A program made the position numbers and the translations under genes. Below the pieces are notes generated by a model. The model worked only from the letters and a program-made list of their open reading frames with translations. It did no database searches and was not told the origin of the DNA. From Chloroflexi bacterium OLB14 (GTDB lineage: Bacteria > Chloroflexota > Anaerolineae > Anaerolineales > Villigracilaceae), in NCBI GenBank assembly GCA_001567105.1, contig LMZR01000053.1:47761-111760 (forward strand): 64,000 bases of DNA, written 5' to 3'. Below are positions 35,487-44,088 of the stretch, one piece after another (positions within the stretch are counted from its first letter, which is position 1; each line of letters begins with the position of its first letter).

Positions 35487-36056
35487 ATGAGCGATTCGCA
35501 TACAATTTTAGAAACAGATTTGAGTCTTTCGGCGAAAATAGAGGCGATGTTGTTTGTTTCGGCTGAACCTGTGGCTGTGTCTCAATTGGCGCAGGCGTTA
35601 GATGTGACGAATTCTGTAGTAGAGCGTGGACTTAAAGAACTTGAAGAATCTTTGCAATTGCGGGGTTTACGTTTGCAACGCAATGCTGGGCGGGTACAGT
35701 TGACAACAGCGGCTGAGTTGGCTGGTTTAGTGGAAACATTTTTAGGTTTAGAGGCGGTGACTCATTTAAGCCGAGCGGCGTTAGAAACTTTGGCAATTAT
35801 TGCTTATCAACAACCTGTTACTCGTCCGCATGTTGATTCTGTGCGTGGGGTCAATAGTGATGGGATGATGAAAAGTTTGTTGAGTAAAGGTCTCATTCAA
35901 GAATCAGGCAGAGCAGAAGGTCCAGGCAGACCGATTTTGTATTCTACAACGCCAGAATTTTTACAACATTTCGGTTTAAGCTCAATTATTGAATTACCTC
36001 CGTTGAGCGTGCCTGCTGAATCCGAACCACAGGCGACTGAGTTGTTGAAGGGCTAA
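35487..36056 (+). CDS. scpB: Segregation and condensation protein B
   Basis: 189 aa. Two winged-helix domains are visible: SAKIEAMLFVSAEPVAVSQLA, and the second with LSRAALETLAIIAYQQPVTRPHVDSVRGVNSD, the diagnostic ScpB segment. ScpB works with SMC and ScpA in chromosome compaction. scpA is not in the window. GGAG precedes the ATG. rluB follows after a repeat-bearing gap, a common order. Confidence 0.92.
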   Translation: MSDSHTILETDLSLSAKIEAMLFVSAEPVAVSQLAQALDVTNSVVERGLKELEESLQLRGLRLQRNAGRVQLTTAAELAGLVETFLGLEAVTHLSRAALETLAIIAYQQPVTRPHVDSVRGVNSDGMMKSLLSKGLIQESGRAEGPGRPILYSTTPEFLQHFGLSSIIELPPLSVPAESEPQATELLKG

Positions 36057-36117
36057 TTAGAGACTGGAGACTAGAGATTAGTTGGCGTGTAGATTTTAAT
36101 TTGCTAAAAAAATCTTA

Positions 36118-36200
36118 ACGCGAATTATGCGAAAAAGCGAAAAACGCAAAATGATTCAAAAAATTCGCGTCATTCGCCCATTTGCGTCTTTCGCGTTAAA
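36118..36200. repeat. Long imperfect palindrome (GCGAA-rich)
   Basis: AACGCGAATTATGCG and the distal CGTCTTTCGCGTTAA, with inner GCGAAAAACGCAAA/TTTGCGTC-like arms, form an imperfect hairpin between scpB and rluB. A related fragment (TTAACGCGAATGGGCGAATGACGC) is near 58856. Confidence 0.55.
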
Positions 36201-36245
36201 AATAGTAGAGTGCGAATAGTAGGTTATTTTGGAAAGGTGAATTAA

Positions 36246-36995
36246 ATGCAAGAACGATTACAAAAATTATTAGCACAGGCTGGTTATGGTTCGCGCCGTG
36301 CATGTGAACAATTTATTATTGAAGGGCGAGTCTTCGTCAATGGCAAAAAAGCGGAGTTAGGTCAAAAGGCTGACCTTGCCCTTGATAAAGTTACCATAGA
36401 TGGAAAAGCATTAGCAAAAAGAGAGACATTAACTTATATCGCTTTGTATAAACCGCGTAATGTGTTATCTGCATCTGAAGGGCAAGATGATAGACAAATT
36501 GTGCGGGATTTAATTCCAGTGCAAGGGCATTTGTATCCTGTTGGGCGTTTGGATTATGACTCAGAAGGTTTAATTTTGATGACCAACGATGGCGATCTGA
36601 CAAACAAGTTAACCCATCCACGTTATGGGCATGAAAAAGAATATCGCGTGTTGCTTGCTAAAAGACCTGATGAAGAACAACTCAACACTTGGCGCAGAGG
36701 TGTTGTGCTTGAAGATGGCGATAAGACTCAACCAGCCGATGTGAAATTTTTATCTACATCTGGTAAAGGTGCATGGATTCGAGTGATTATGGGTGAAGGA
36801 AAGAAACGCCAAATCCGTGAAGTTGGAAAATTATTAGGCTTGCCCGTTGTGAAAATTATCCGCCTCAGAATCGGGACATTGAGGCTTGGTGATTTGAAAC
36901 CTCGGCAGTGGCGTTATCTGACAGAGGATGAAGTAGCTGAATTAAAAGGCGAAAAGACAGCAATAAAAGTGGTCAGGAAAAGTTTTAGAAAATAG
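36246..36995 (+). CDS. rluB: RluB/RsuA-type pseudouridine synthase
   Basis: 249 aa. An N-terminal S4 RNA-binding domain (RLQKLLAQAGYGSRRACEQFI, GRVFVNGK) is followed by the catalytic domain, with the aspartate in PVGRLDYDSEGLILMTNDGDL. The late KKRQIREVGKLLGLPVVKIIRLRIG motif is present. It modifies uridine in rRNA (23S for RluB, 16S for RsuA). AAGGTGA precedes the ATG. Confidence 0.9.
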   Translation: MQERLQKLLAQAGYGSRRACEQFIIEGRVFVNGKKAELGQKADLALDKVTIDGKALAKRETLTYIALYKPRNVLSASEGQDDRQIVRDLIPVQGHLYPVGRLDYDSEGLILMTNDGDLTNKLTHPRYGHEKEYRVLLAKRPDEEQLNTWRRGVVLEDGDKTQPADVKFLSTSGKGAWIRVIMGEGKKRQIREVGKLLGLPVVKIIRLRIGTLRLGDLKPRQWRYLTEDEVAELKGEKTAIKVVRKSFRK

Positions 36996-37001
36996 AAAAT
37001 T

Positions 37002-37041
37002 AAAAACTTCCGAAAATAATTTAATTTTCGGAAGTTTTTTG
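37002..37041. terminator. Bidirectional terminator between rluB and the SLH gene
   Basis: AAAAACTTCCGAAAAT (37002-37017) and ATTTTCGGAAGTTTTT (37024-37039) are a perfect 16-bp inverted repeat with a 6-nt loop. A and T runs at both ends serve the two convergent genes. Confidence 0.88.
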
Positions 37042-37070
37042 TTTAACTAAAATCTCTAAAAAATAGTTGT

Positions 37071-38609
37071 TTATGGTAGAGGCAAGCCAAAAGTTCTTTG
37101 TAAGAAGACTGCCATCTCAGCCCTTGTTACTGATTGATTGGGGCAATAGTTTCCATTGCCACAACCTGCTGTAATTCCTTCTGCAACAAGGCATTCAATC
37201 CATGCGGCGGCGAAGGTACTACTGGCTACATCATCAAATATTGTGCCTGTGGCAGTGGGGGGTATGTAGCTTGGACCGTATTTTGCCTTTAGTAAGAATA
37301 TTGCCATTTGAGCACGCGTAACAGAACTGTTGGGACAATAATTATTATCACCACAGCCACTGGTAATTCCAATACTGGCGAGTTGCTCAATCCAAGCGTC
37401 AGCAAAGGCACCAAGTGGAACATCATTGAATATATTTCCAGTAGCTGAAGGGGGGGAATAGGAAGCCCCGTTGATGCCACGTAACAAAAAGATAGCCATT
37501 TGAGCGCGAGTAACAGGATTGTTAGGACAATAATATAAAGGATTGGTAGCGCAGCCGCCTGTAATGCCTGCTGCGTAAATACTTTCGACATAAGTTTGTG
37601 CCCAGTGTTGATCGGTAACATCTTCAAATACCCATGGATTTAATGAGCTAGTATCAACTGCTTCAAAGTCTGAGCCTGAGACATTATCAATTTCATGTAA
37701 AACATCATTATCCCAATTTTCATTTGGAGCGCCACTTACATACCATGGAGAGCCATTATCTGCTAAGACAATGCCATACGTTTTCATAGCTTGTAATATT
37801 ACTTGCGCATCAGGTGAGTACCCAGAGATATCGAAACTTGCCTTTAGGCGAAACCTTGCCCCAAAAGGAACAGGAGTAGCGCAACTACCGGAGGGTGCAA
37901 TATGTCGTGCGGGCCAAATATAATAATTGCCAGTGCAGTCTGCTGTGAAGCGCAAGGCGTGTGTAATTTCACCTGCTAGTACCTCTTCATATCTTACTAA
38001 GCCTGGCAATATCGGCAAGCCAGCGGCATCTGCTGATGTCCAGTCATAAGGTCTTAAGGCGTTTGAGGATAAATCCCAAATTGCTCCAGAACCAGCAGAC
38101 CACTGCCCATCAGAAAAAGAGGCGTCGTAGATTTCGTAGAGCGTGCAGTCATCTGTATCTACTACTAGAATGTGATGATCTGAACCATGTTCAATATTTG
38201 GGTTGGTTGGAATGGGGTAAGGACCAGGATCTGACTCGTCGGGGTAGTAAAAATTAACATTATATTTTGTGGTTGCAACACCAGACACAATGTTGTAGGG
38301 AATTCCAATTGGTCCGCCATCCCATGTGCCAGAACCAAAATCCATGTGGAAGCCTGTGTTAGCTCCAATAGAATTAATCCATGCTGATGAAGAAGCATGA
38401 ACAGGCAAGGTGTTAATAGGAGTATTCCAGTAGTTATTGTTAGGAAAGAGCGGGCAACTTCCTATTGAAGGTTTTGCACTTAATGAAAAATCTGTATCTT
38501 GTTTCTTTGTATTATCTATTTGTGGCGTTGCGGCAATTGATGTTGCTACAAGTAGAATAGATAAAAGGTTGAGTAGTAACTTTTTGGGAGAGGGATTTTT
38601 AAGTTTCAT
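37071..38609 (-). CDS. Secreted protein with three S-layer-homology repeats
   Basis: 512 aa. A signal peptide (MKLKNPSPKKLLLNLLSI, cleavage near residue 27) precedes a domain of about 300 aa that I cannot assign (FPNNNYWNTPINTLP, HHILVVDTDDCTLYEIYDA, WPARHIA, PFGARFRLK). The C-terminus carries three SLH repeats, each with a TRAQMAIFLL-type core and an unusual conserved GCGDNNYCPN-type cysteine pair. SLH repeats bind cell-wall polymers, so this is a surface protein, possibly an enzyme acting on carbohydrate. Confidence 0.82.
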   Translation of the reverse strand: MKLKNPSPKKLLLNLLSILLVATSIAATPQIDNTKKQDTDFSLSAKPSIGSCPLFPNNNYWNTPINTLPVHASSSAWINSIGANTGFHMDFGSGTWDGGPIGIPYNIVSGVATTKYNVNFYYPDESDPGPYPIPTNPNIEHGSDHHILVVDTDDCTLYEIYDASFSDGQWSAGSGAIWDLSSNALRPYDWTSADAAGLPILPGLVRYEEVLAGEITHALRFTADCTGNYYIWPARHIAPSGSCATPVPFGARFRLKASFDISGYSPDAQVILQAMKTYGIVLADNGSPWYVSGAPNENWDNDVLHEIDNVSGSDFEAVDTSSLNPWVFEDVTDQHWAQTYVESIYAAGITGGCATNPLYYCPNNPVTRAQMAIFLLRGINGASYSPPSATGNIFNDVPLGAFADAWIEQLASIGITSGCGDNNYCPNSSVTRAQMAIFLLKAKYGPSYIPPTATGTIFDDVASSTFAAAWIECLVAEGITAGCGNGNYCPNQSVTRAEMAVFLQRTFGLPLP

Positions 38610-38680
38610 AAATATTATTTTATTTACTTTTTATTTAATATTCTACTAGCTAACAATTCTGTAAACAGGAGATAAGTACT

Positions 38681-38749
38681 ATGCCAGACTATTATGAAAA
38701 CTCTATGCTAAAAGGATTTTTGCCCCAACGCTTTCGCTACTTCCACTAA
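38681..38749 (+). CDS. Small upstream ORF, 22 codons, in frame with the cyclase gene
   Basis: ATG 38681 has a strong AGGAG nine nt upstream and reads MPDYYENSMLKGFLPQRFRY plus two residues to TAA (38747-38749). The TAA is directly followed by the TTG that opens the cyclase frame (TAATTG). It could be a regulatory upstream peptide, or the true N-terminus of the cyclase separated by one in-frame stop. No family is recognised. Confidence 0.4.
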   Translation: MPDYYENSMLKGFLPQRFRYFH

Positions 38750-38791
38750 TTGAGTAGAAAAAATAAATCTGCACAGGAGTATAATAAAAAC

Positions 38792-39412
38792 ATGCTTATA
38801 AAAGATTCTCAATTTCAAGAGCTTCTGCTCAGTTTTTCACAAGAGATTAATGAAAAGCAGCGTAAACAAATCGAAGAACAGATTTGGAAAAAATACGGCA
38901 CAGAAAATACCGTCTTAGTTTTAGATATGTCGGGATTTTCTCTATTAACTCGTAAATATGGAATTGTGCATTATCTTTCTATGATTCGTAGAATGCAATT
39001 AACAGTCGAGCCGATTATTGCTGGGCATGGTGGCATGTTAATCAAATTTGAAGCCGATAACTGTTTTGCCATTTTGCCAAGCCCGTTAGCGGCGGCACGT
39101 TCTGCCATTAGCGTTCAACATGCTTTTGCTACATCTAATTTATTAACTACTGATGATTTAGACATTCATGTTTCTATTGGTATAGATTATGGGAAAATTT
39201 TAATCATCAATAATATAGATATGTATGGTGATGCGGTGAACAGAGCTTGCAAAATGGGGGAAGATATTGGCGTGGCAGGTGAAATCTTTATAACCAAAGA
39301 TGCAATGAGTTTAATTCCCAAAGATACTGAGATTACAGGCAAGCCAATTCAAGTTAATATTGGTGGATTAAATACGGATGCCTTTCAAATCATATATCGA
39401 AAAGAAGAATAA
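38792..39412 (+). CDS. Class III adenylate/guanylate cyclase-like protein
   Basis: 206 aa from ATG 38792, chosen because AGGAG lies 12 nt upstream; a TTG at 38750 would add 14 residues. The catalytic domain shows VLVLDMSGFS (first metal aspartate), an EADNCFAILPSPLAAARSA region where the second metal site is expected, and IHVSIGIDYGKILIINNIDMYGDAVNRACKMGE, which is typical of the fold. It would make cAMP or cGMP. A substrate assignment is not safe. Confidence 0.8.
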   Translation: MLIKDSQFQELLLSFSQEINEKQRKQIEEQIWKKYGTENTVLVLDMSGFSLLTRKYGIVHYLSMIRRMQLTVEPIIAGHGGMLIKFEADNCFAILPSPLAAARSAISVQHAFATSNLLTTDDLDIHVSIGIDYGKILIINNIDMYGDAVNRACKMGEDIGVAGEIFITKDAMSLIPKDTEITGKPIQVNIGGLNTDAFQIIYRKEE

Positions 39413-39452
39413 CCTCTTAATACGCTCGCCACTTGACCAACTTTTAGGCTCA

Positions 39453-40937
39453 TTACATTTTTTCTAAAATTTCAATTGCATTTTGGATTCTCTGCAAACA
39501 TTTTTCTCTGCCAATAATTTCCATCGATTCAAATAACGGCGGGCTGACTTTTTGACCTGTGACCGCGACTCGCAAAATACCGAAGATTTGATTCGGACCC
39601 AAACCTGATTCTTCAACATACGCACGCATCGCAGACTCTGCTACAGCATGGTCAATGGACGATAAGCCTGATAATATCTGCAAACTTTTCTTTGCAATCT
39701 CAGCCGATTGCTTGGCATCGAGTCCTTTGGCAATTAAATCTTCTGAGTTCGGATTCACATCTTCTTTGAAGAAAAAACCACCAAACGAAATACAATCATC
39801 TAATGTAGTTAAGCGTTCACGGATTAAGGGGATAATTTTTAGCAAGGTCTCATCGTTAACAGTCAAACCTTCACGCGAAAAATAAGGCTTGAGACGAGCA
39901 GCCAAGTCTTCGCTAGTCAAGAGGCGGATGTGTGTAGCATTGAAATGATCCAGCCTTTGAAAATTTATGGCGGCAGGTGAAGCAGTCAATGAGTCAATTG
40001 AAAATCTTTCTATCATTTGCTTCATGTTTAATACATCATCTTCGGCAACGCCCCAACCCATGAGTGCAGACCAATTCAAAACACCTTCGGGAGTAAAGCC
40101 TAAAGTTTGCATATCTTTGATAAAAATTGAATGACCATCTTTCATGGCTTCGGCGGCTTCACGTTTGCTCATTTTGCCTTTGCCACTTGGTTTAAGAAAA
40201 ACAGAAAGATGAATCCAAATTGGTTCATCCCAACCAAAAGCGCGCACAATATTTACATGCAACGGAAATGTGCCAAGCCATTCACTGCCACGCAAAACAT
40301 GTGTGATTTGCATTTCATGATCATCCACAATTGCGGCGAGATGATACGTTGGCAAGCCATCTGTTTTTAATAACACTTGATCGTTGAGTTGTTTGTTTTC
40401 AGTTTTAATTTCACCACGCAAATGATCATGCGCAATAGTGACACCATCATGTGGCATTTTGAAGCGAACAGTATGTGCCTCGCCATTGGCGATTCGTTTG
40501 GCGGCATCATCAGGTGAAATGTTTCGGCATGTTCCATCATAATGTGGATTCTCTTTGCGCTTCATTTGTTCTTGACGTTTTTTTTTTTCTAACTCATCTG
40601 GTTTGCAAAAACATGGATAAGCATGACCTTTATCAATTAATATTTTTGCATGATGTCGATAAATTTCTCTGCGTTCGGTTTGACGATAGGGTCCAAATTT
40701 TCCACCAACATCGGGTCCTTCGTCATAATCCAACCCAAGCCAACGCAGACCATCCATAATTTCTTGTTCTGCGCCTGCTACTGTTCTTTTTACGTCTGTA
40801 TCTTCAATTCTTAAAATAAATTGTCCGCCAGTTTGTTTGGCGAGCAGATAATCATATAAAGCAGTGCGAGCAGTGCCGAGGTGCATGTGACCAGTTGGTG
40901 ATGGTGCAATGCGTGTGCGAGCGGGTTTTGTTTGCAA
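39453..40937 (-). CDS. gltX: Glutamyl-tRNA synthetase
   Basis: 494 aa, full length. The HIGH motif appears as PSPTGHMHLGTARTALYDYL and the KMSKS motif as GKMSKREAAEA. It charges tRNA-Glu with glutamate. A separate GlnRS is present at 61376-63055, so misacylation of tRNA-Gln may not be needed here. The start codon is TTG with GGAG upstream. Confidence 0.93.
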   Translation of the reverse strand: MQTKPARTRIAPSPTGHMHLGTARTALYDYLLAKQTGGQFILRIEDTDVKRTVAGAEQEIMDGLRWLGLDYDEGPDVGGKFGPYRQTERREIYRHHAKILIDKGHAYPCFCKPDELEKKKRQEQMKRKENPHYDGTCRNISPDDAAKRIANGEAHTVRFKMPHDGVTIAHDHLRGEIKTENKQLNDQVLLKTDGLPTYHLAAIVDDHEMQITHVLRGSEWLGTFPLHVNIVRAFGWDEPIWIHLSVFLKPSGKGKMSKREAAEAMKDGHSIFIKDMQTLGFTPEGVLNWSALMGWGVAEDDVLNMKQMIERFSIDSLTASPAAINFQRLDHFNATHIRLLTSEDLAARLKPYFSREGLTVNDETLLKIIPLIRERLTTLDDCISFGGFFFKEDVNPNSEDLIAKGLDAKQSAEIAKKSLQILSGLSSIDHAVAESAMRAYVEESGLGPNQIFGILRVAVTGQKVSPPLFESMEIIGREKCLQRIQNAIEILEKM

Positions 40938-40960
40938 GGGGTAACTCCAAAATAGTTTTT

Positions 40961-41013
40961 GTAGGGCAACATTTATGTTGCCAGTGAAATAGCGAGATAA
41001 ATCTCGCTGTACT
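40961..41013. repeat. Double-hairpin repeat (CATTTATG / GATAAATC family)
   Basis: GGCAACATTTATGTTGCC and AGCGAGATAAATCTCGCT are two perfect palindromes; outer bases TGTAG and CTGTACT complete the unit. It lies between gltX and rodA. Confidence 0.75.
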
Positions 41014-42140
41014 TAGAAATCTAATTCTTTCTGACGCATAACAACTGATTCGACTAAGCCGATTCCAAGCATGAGGGCTGTTAAACCGCTTCCACCATAA
41101 CTGATAAATGGTAACGGCAACCCAGATACTGGTAATAAGTTGAGGTTCATGCCAATGTTTACGAAGCCTTGAAAAAATATTAAAGTTGCCATACCAAGGG
41201 CAATCATCGAGCCAGCTAAATCTCTGGCTTTTTGAGCGGCACGAATACAGCGCCAGACAATGAAACCAATGGTTAATATAATTAATCCGCCACCGACTGT
41301 GCCAAATTCTTCCGAACTAGCGGCAAAGATAAAGTCTGTGTGGCGTACTTTTAGAAAGCGCAATTGAGTTTGCGTTCCCTGCTCAAAGCCTTCACCTAAA
41401 ACACCTCCAGAGCCAATGGCAATTAATGCTTGTTGCACATTATAACGATTTCCATAAGTATCGTTTGGGTCTGGTACAACGAAATTGACAATACGTTGTT
41501 GTTGATATTCTTGTAAAAACGGGATGCGAATTCCAAGCACAGATAAGGTAATTACTGCGGCAAATAAAACTGCACCAACCGTAGCGGCAATCATCACCAA
41601 GCGCATTTCAATGCCATTGATAAATAGCATAACCGCCAAAATAACAGATAAAACCATAACGTTACTAAGATTTGGCTGTAACAGAATGAGAAGAATGATG
41701 CCAGAAGCCCATAAGACAGCACCAAATACCCATTTTACATTACGAGGTTCAAATTGGGCAATTTCAAAATAACGCGCCAAAATAAGGATGGCAATAATTT
41801 TTGCAAATTCAGTAGGCTGTAAGAACAATACACCTACCTGAAACCAACGTTGGGCACCAAAAGCAGTTTGTCCAAAACCTGTTAATGTCAATAAAAAGCC
41901 AATGATGACAATATAAATTGGAATATATAAGGAGAGCCAATAACGATAATCTACAGAGGCAACTAAAAAGATAATCACCACGCCTAATAAGGCAAAATAA
42001 ATTTGGCGCGTTACCAAAGGTTGTAGAACTTCATTTCCTGCAATGGCAGAGCGAATCATAACCGTACCAAAAGCAGAAGCTAAAACGATTGCACCTAATA
42101 AGAGAAAATCAAAGTTTCGCCAAGAAAGTCCGCGATTCAT
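41013..42140 (-). CDS. rodA: RodA/FtsW-family peptidoglycan glycosyltransferase
   Basis: 375 aa, about ten membrane helices. SEDS-family signatures include VLLLQPTEFAKIIAI and the C-terminal LLPVSGLPLPFISYGGSGLTALMLGIGL. With PBP2 (44089-46323) it polymerises glycan for cell elongation. Context with mreBCD and mrdA supports RodA over FtsW. It is the last gene of the shape and division block. Confidence 0.88.
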   Translation of the reverse strand: MNRGLSWRNFDFLLLGAIVLASAFGTVMIRSAIAGNEVLQPLVTRQIYFALLGVVIIFLVASVDYRYWLSLYIPIYIVIIGFLLTLTGFGQTAFGAQRWFQVGVLFLQPTEFAKIIAILILARYFEIAQFEPRNVKWVFGAVLWASGIILLILLQPNLSNVMVLSVILAVMLFINGIEMRLVMIAATVGAVLFAAVITLSVLGIRIPFLQEYQQQRIVNFVVPDPNDTYGNRYNVQQALIAIGSGGVLGEGFEQGTQTQLRFLKVRHTDFIFAASSEEFGTVGGGLIILTIGFIVWRCIRAAQKARDLAGSMIALGMATLIFFQGFVNIGMNLNLLPVSGLPLPFISYGGSGLTALMLGIGLVESVVMRQKELDF

Positions 42141-42224
42141 AATCCTTCTTTTATTGTGCCATCTTTAGTGATTTGTATATAGTGCCACTGGGTATGGCGG
42201 CATGAGCCTTGTACTATGTTTGTA

Positions 42225-42476
42225 TCAACCAGCACGATTACGAGTAACAGCACGCAAGGGAATATCAGCCACAAGTTTTTGTTCACGCCCATCCCGTTCC
42301 AAGCCAATTTGCACGGCTTCAGGGTCAATTTCAATATATTTTGAAATGGCTTTTAGTAAATCATCTTTTAAGGCTTCTAATTGAGCTGGCGTTAAATCAG
42401 TACGGTCATGCACTAAAACAAGTTGTAATCTTTCTTTAGCACTAGAAGCACTTTTTTTACGAGTAAAGAAATTCAT
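42225..42476 (-). CDS. minE: Cell division topological specificity factor MinE
   Basis: 83 aa. The N-terminus (KKSASSAKERLQLVLVHDRTDLTP) is the MinD-activating helix region; the C-terminus (LLKAISKYIEIDPEAVQI) is the dimerisation domain. It lies 1 nt after minD. It drives Min oscillation to place the division septum at mid-cell. Confidence 0.88.
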   Translation of the reverse strand: MNFFTRKKSASSAKERLQLVLVHDRTDLTPAQLEALKDDLLKAISKYIEIDPEAVQIGLERDGREQKLVADIPLRAVTRNRAG

Positions 42477-42477
42477 T

Positions 42478-43275
42478 TTATTTCCTCCCCGTTAGTCGTT
42501 GAATAGCAGACCATAAGCCACCTTGCGATTCTAAATTCATCAACGGTACATCTTGTCCTTGTAAGCGTTTGGCAATATTTCTGAAGGCTTGCCCCGCTCG
42601 GCTTTTTGCATCAGTTACTACTGGCGCGCCTTTGTTTGAGCCAATAACAACATTTTCATCTTCTGGCACAATACCTAGTAATTGAATGCCGAGTAAGTCA
42701 AGCACATCTTCAGCAGAGAGCATATCATTATTTTTTACTAAAGTAGGATTCAAACGATTTAAAATTAATAACGGGCTTCCTTTTTCTTCTGCTTCTAAAA
42801 TACCCACAACTCTATCTGCATCACGCACGGCACTCACTTCGGGGTTGGTTACCACTAACACTTTATCTGCTGGAGCAATAGCATTGCGAAAGCCGCGCTC
42901 AATGCCTGCGGGGGAATCAATGATGACGAAGTCAAAATCAGGCTTGAGGTCATTACAGATGCGCATCATATCAGATGGTGAAACAGCGTTTTTATCACGA
43001 GTCTGAGCCGCAGGAATCAGGTACATCTCAGGTAATTTTTTATCGCGAATCATAGCTTGCTTTAATTTACAACGACCTTCAATAACATCTACAATATCGT
43101 ACACGATTCTATTTTCAAGCCCCATCACTACATCTAAGTTACGCAAGCCAATGTCACCATCCATACAAACTACACGCTTACCGTCCATAGCAAGAGCAGT
43201 GGCAAGGTTTGCAACGGCTGTTGTTTTTCCTACGCCGCCTTTTCCAGATGTGAGTGTAATTACTTGTGCTGTCAT
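42478..43275 (-). CDS. minD: Septum-site determining ATPase MinD
   Basis: 265 aa from MTAQVITLTSGKGGVGKTT, which contains the deviant Walker A motif. This start is preferred over one 14 codons upstream because AGGA precedes it and the family begins here. VIIDSPAGIERGFRNAIAPAD is the switch II region. It recruits MinC to the membrane and is released by MinE. Confidence 0.92.
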   Translation of the reverse strand: MTAQVITLTSGKGGVGKTTAVANLATALAMDGKRVVCMDGDIGLRNLDVVMGLENRIVYDIVDVIEGRCKLKQAMIRDKKLPEMYLIPAAQTRDKNAVSPSDMMRICNDLKPDFDFVIIDSPAGIERGFRNAIAPADKVLVVTNPEVSAVRDADRVVGILEAEEKGSPLLILNRLNPTLVKNNDMLSAEDVLDLLGIQLLGIVPEDENVVIGSNKGAPVVTDAKSRAGQAFRNIAKRLQGQDVPLMNLESQGGLWSAIQRLTGRK

Positions 43276-43341
43276 ATTATGTCCTATTATTTTCAGGTAT
43301 TTGATTGCTAATGGCACGCTTAAAGCGTGATATACAAAATA

Positions 43342-44034
43342 CTAACTTACATTCCAAAATTCTGCTTGCAATTTTCCTTCTTCATTAATGCTGGCAATTT
43401 CAGGCTTTGGGTTTTTATGAGGTTTAAGCTCAGCTGAAACTTCATCAGCAATGCGTAGCTGACTAGCAGATAGATCTAAGGCACAAATAAAAGCATTTCG
43501 GTTTCCCTTTGCGCCTGCATGAATTACACCACGCACTCTACCCCATACTACTACATTTCCATCTGCAATTACTTCGGCACCTGGATTCACATCACCAATA
43601 ATTACGATGTTATTAGGATATTCAATGCGTGTGCCAGAGCGAATGGTCTTATAAAGAAATAAAGCAACATCATCATCTCGAATTGTATCAACGAAATTCT
43701 TTCGTTCTTCTGGGCGAGGTTTAGATATACGTGTAGCAAGCCCTAGCAATTGTGAAGTTTGTTCCGTCGTCGGCGATTCGCTGATCACAGCCCATAACGC
43801 CACATTTCTTTCTGATAGCTGGTCTCGCAATTCAACTATGTCATTTACTTTTAGTATCTGGTTGCCAACATCAATTGCCAACCTTGCGCCTTGAAAAAAG
43901 GTAGGCTTTTCATCTATCTGCTGAATTAAGGCAAGGCGTTGGTCTTCCCATGATGCATCCGTAAAGGTAGCCATAAGCCCATCTCGGATGCCTTTAATCT
44001 GCACAAGTGAAGTCAATTGTTCCATAGTATTCAT
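43342..44034 (-). CDS. minC: Septum-site determining protein MinC
   Basis: 230 aa. The C-terminal beta-helix domain is clear (TIRSGTRIEYPNNIVIIGDVNPGAEVIADGNVVVWGRVRG, shown here as family knowledge from IVIIGDVNPGAEV). The N-terminal domain is weaker. It inhibits FtsZ assembly away from mid-cell. TATAAT lies 10 nt before the ATG, so a short-leader promoter may drive minCDE and rodA separately from mrdA. Confidence 0.88.
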   Translation of the reverse strand: MNTMEQLTSLVQIKGIRDGLMATFTDASWEDQRLALIQQIDEKPTFFQGARLAIDVGNQILKVNDIVELRDQLSERNVALWAVISESPTTEQTSQLLGLATRISKPRPEERKNFVDTIRDDDVALFLYKTIRSGTRIEYPNNIVIIGDVNPGAEVIADGNVVVWGRVRGVIHAGAKGNRNAFICALDLSASQLRIADEVSAELKPHKNPKPEIASINEEGKLQAEFWNVS

Positions 44035-44088
44035 TAATATTAAGATTATACCTGATGAAGATGACTAAGCATATAAAAAATATCCATT

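Noticed and set aside
42137..42334. 65-codon minus-strand ORF between minE and rodA
   Set aside because: Most of it overlaps minE in another frame; the rest fills a 84-nt gap and shows no domain.
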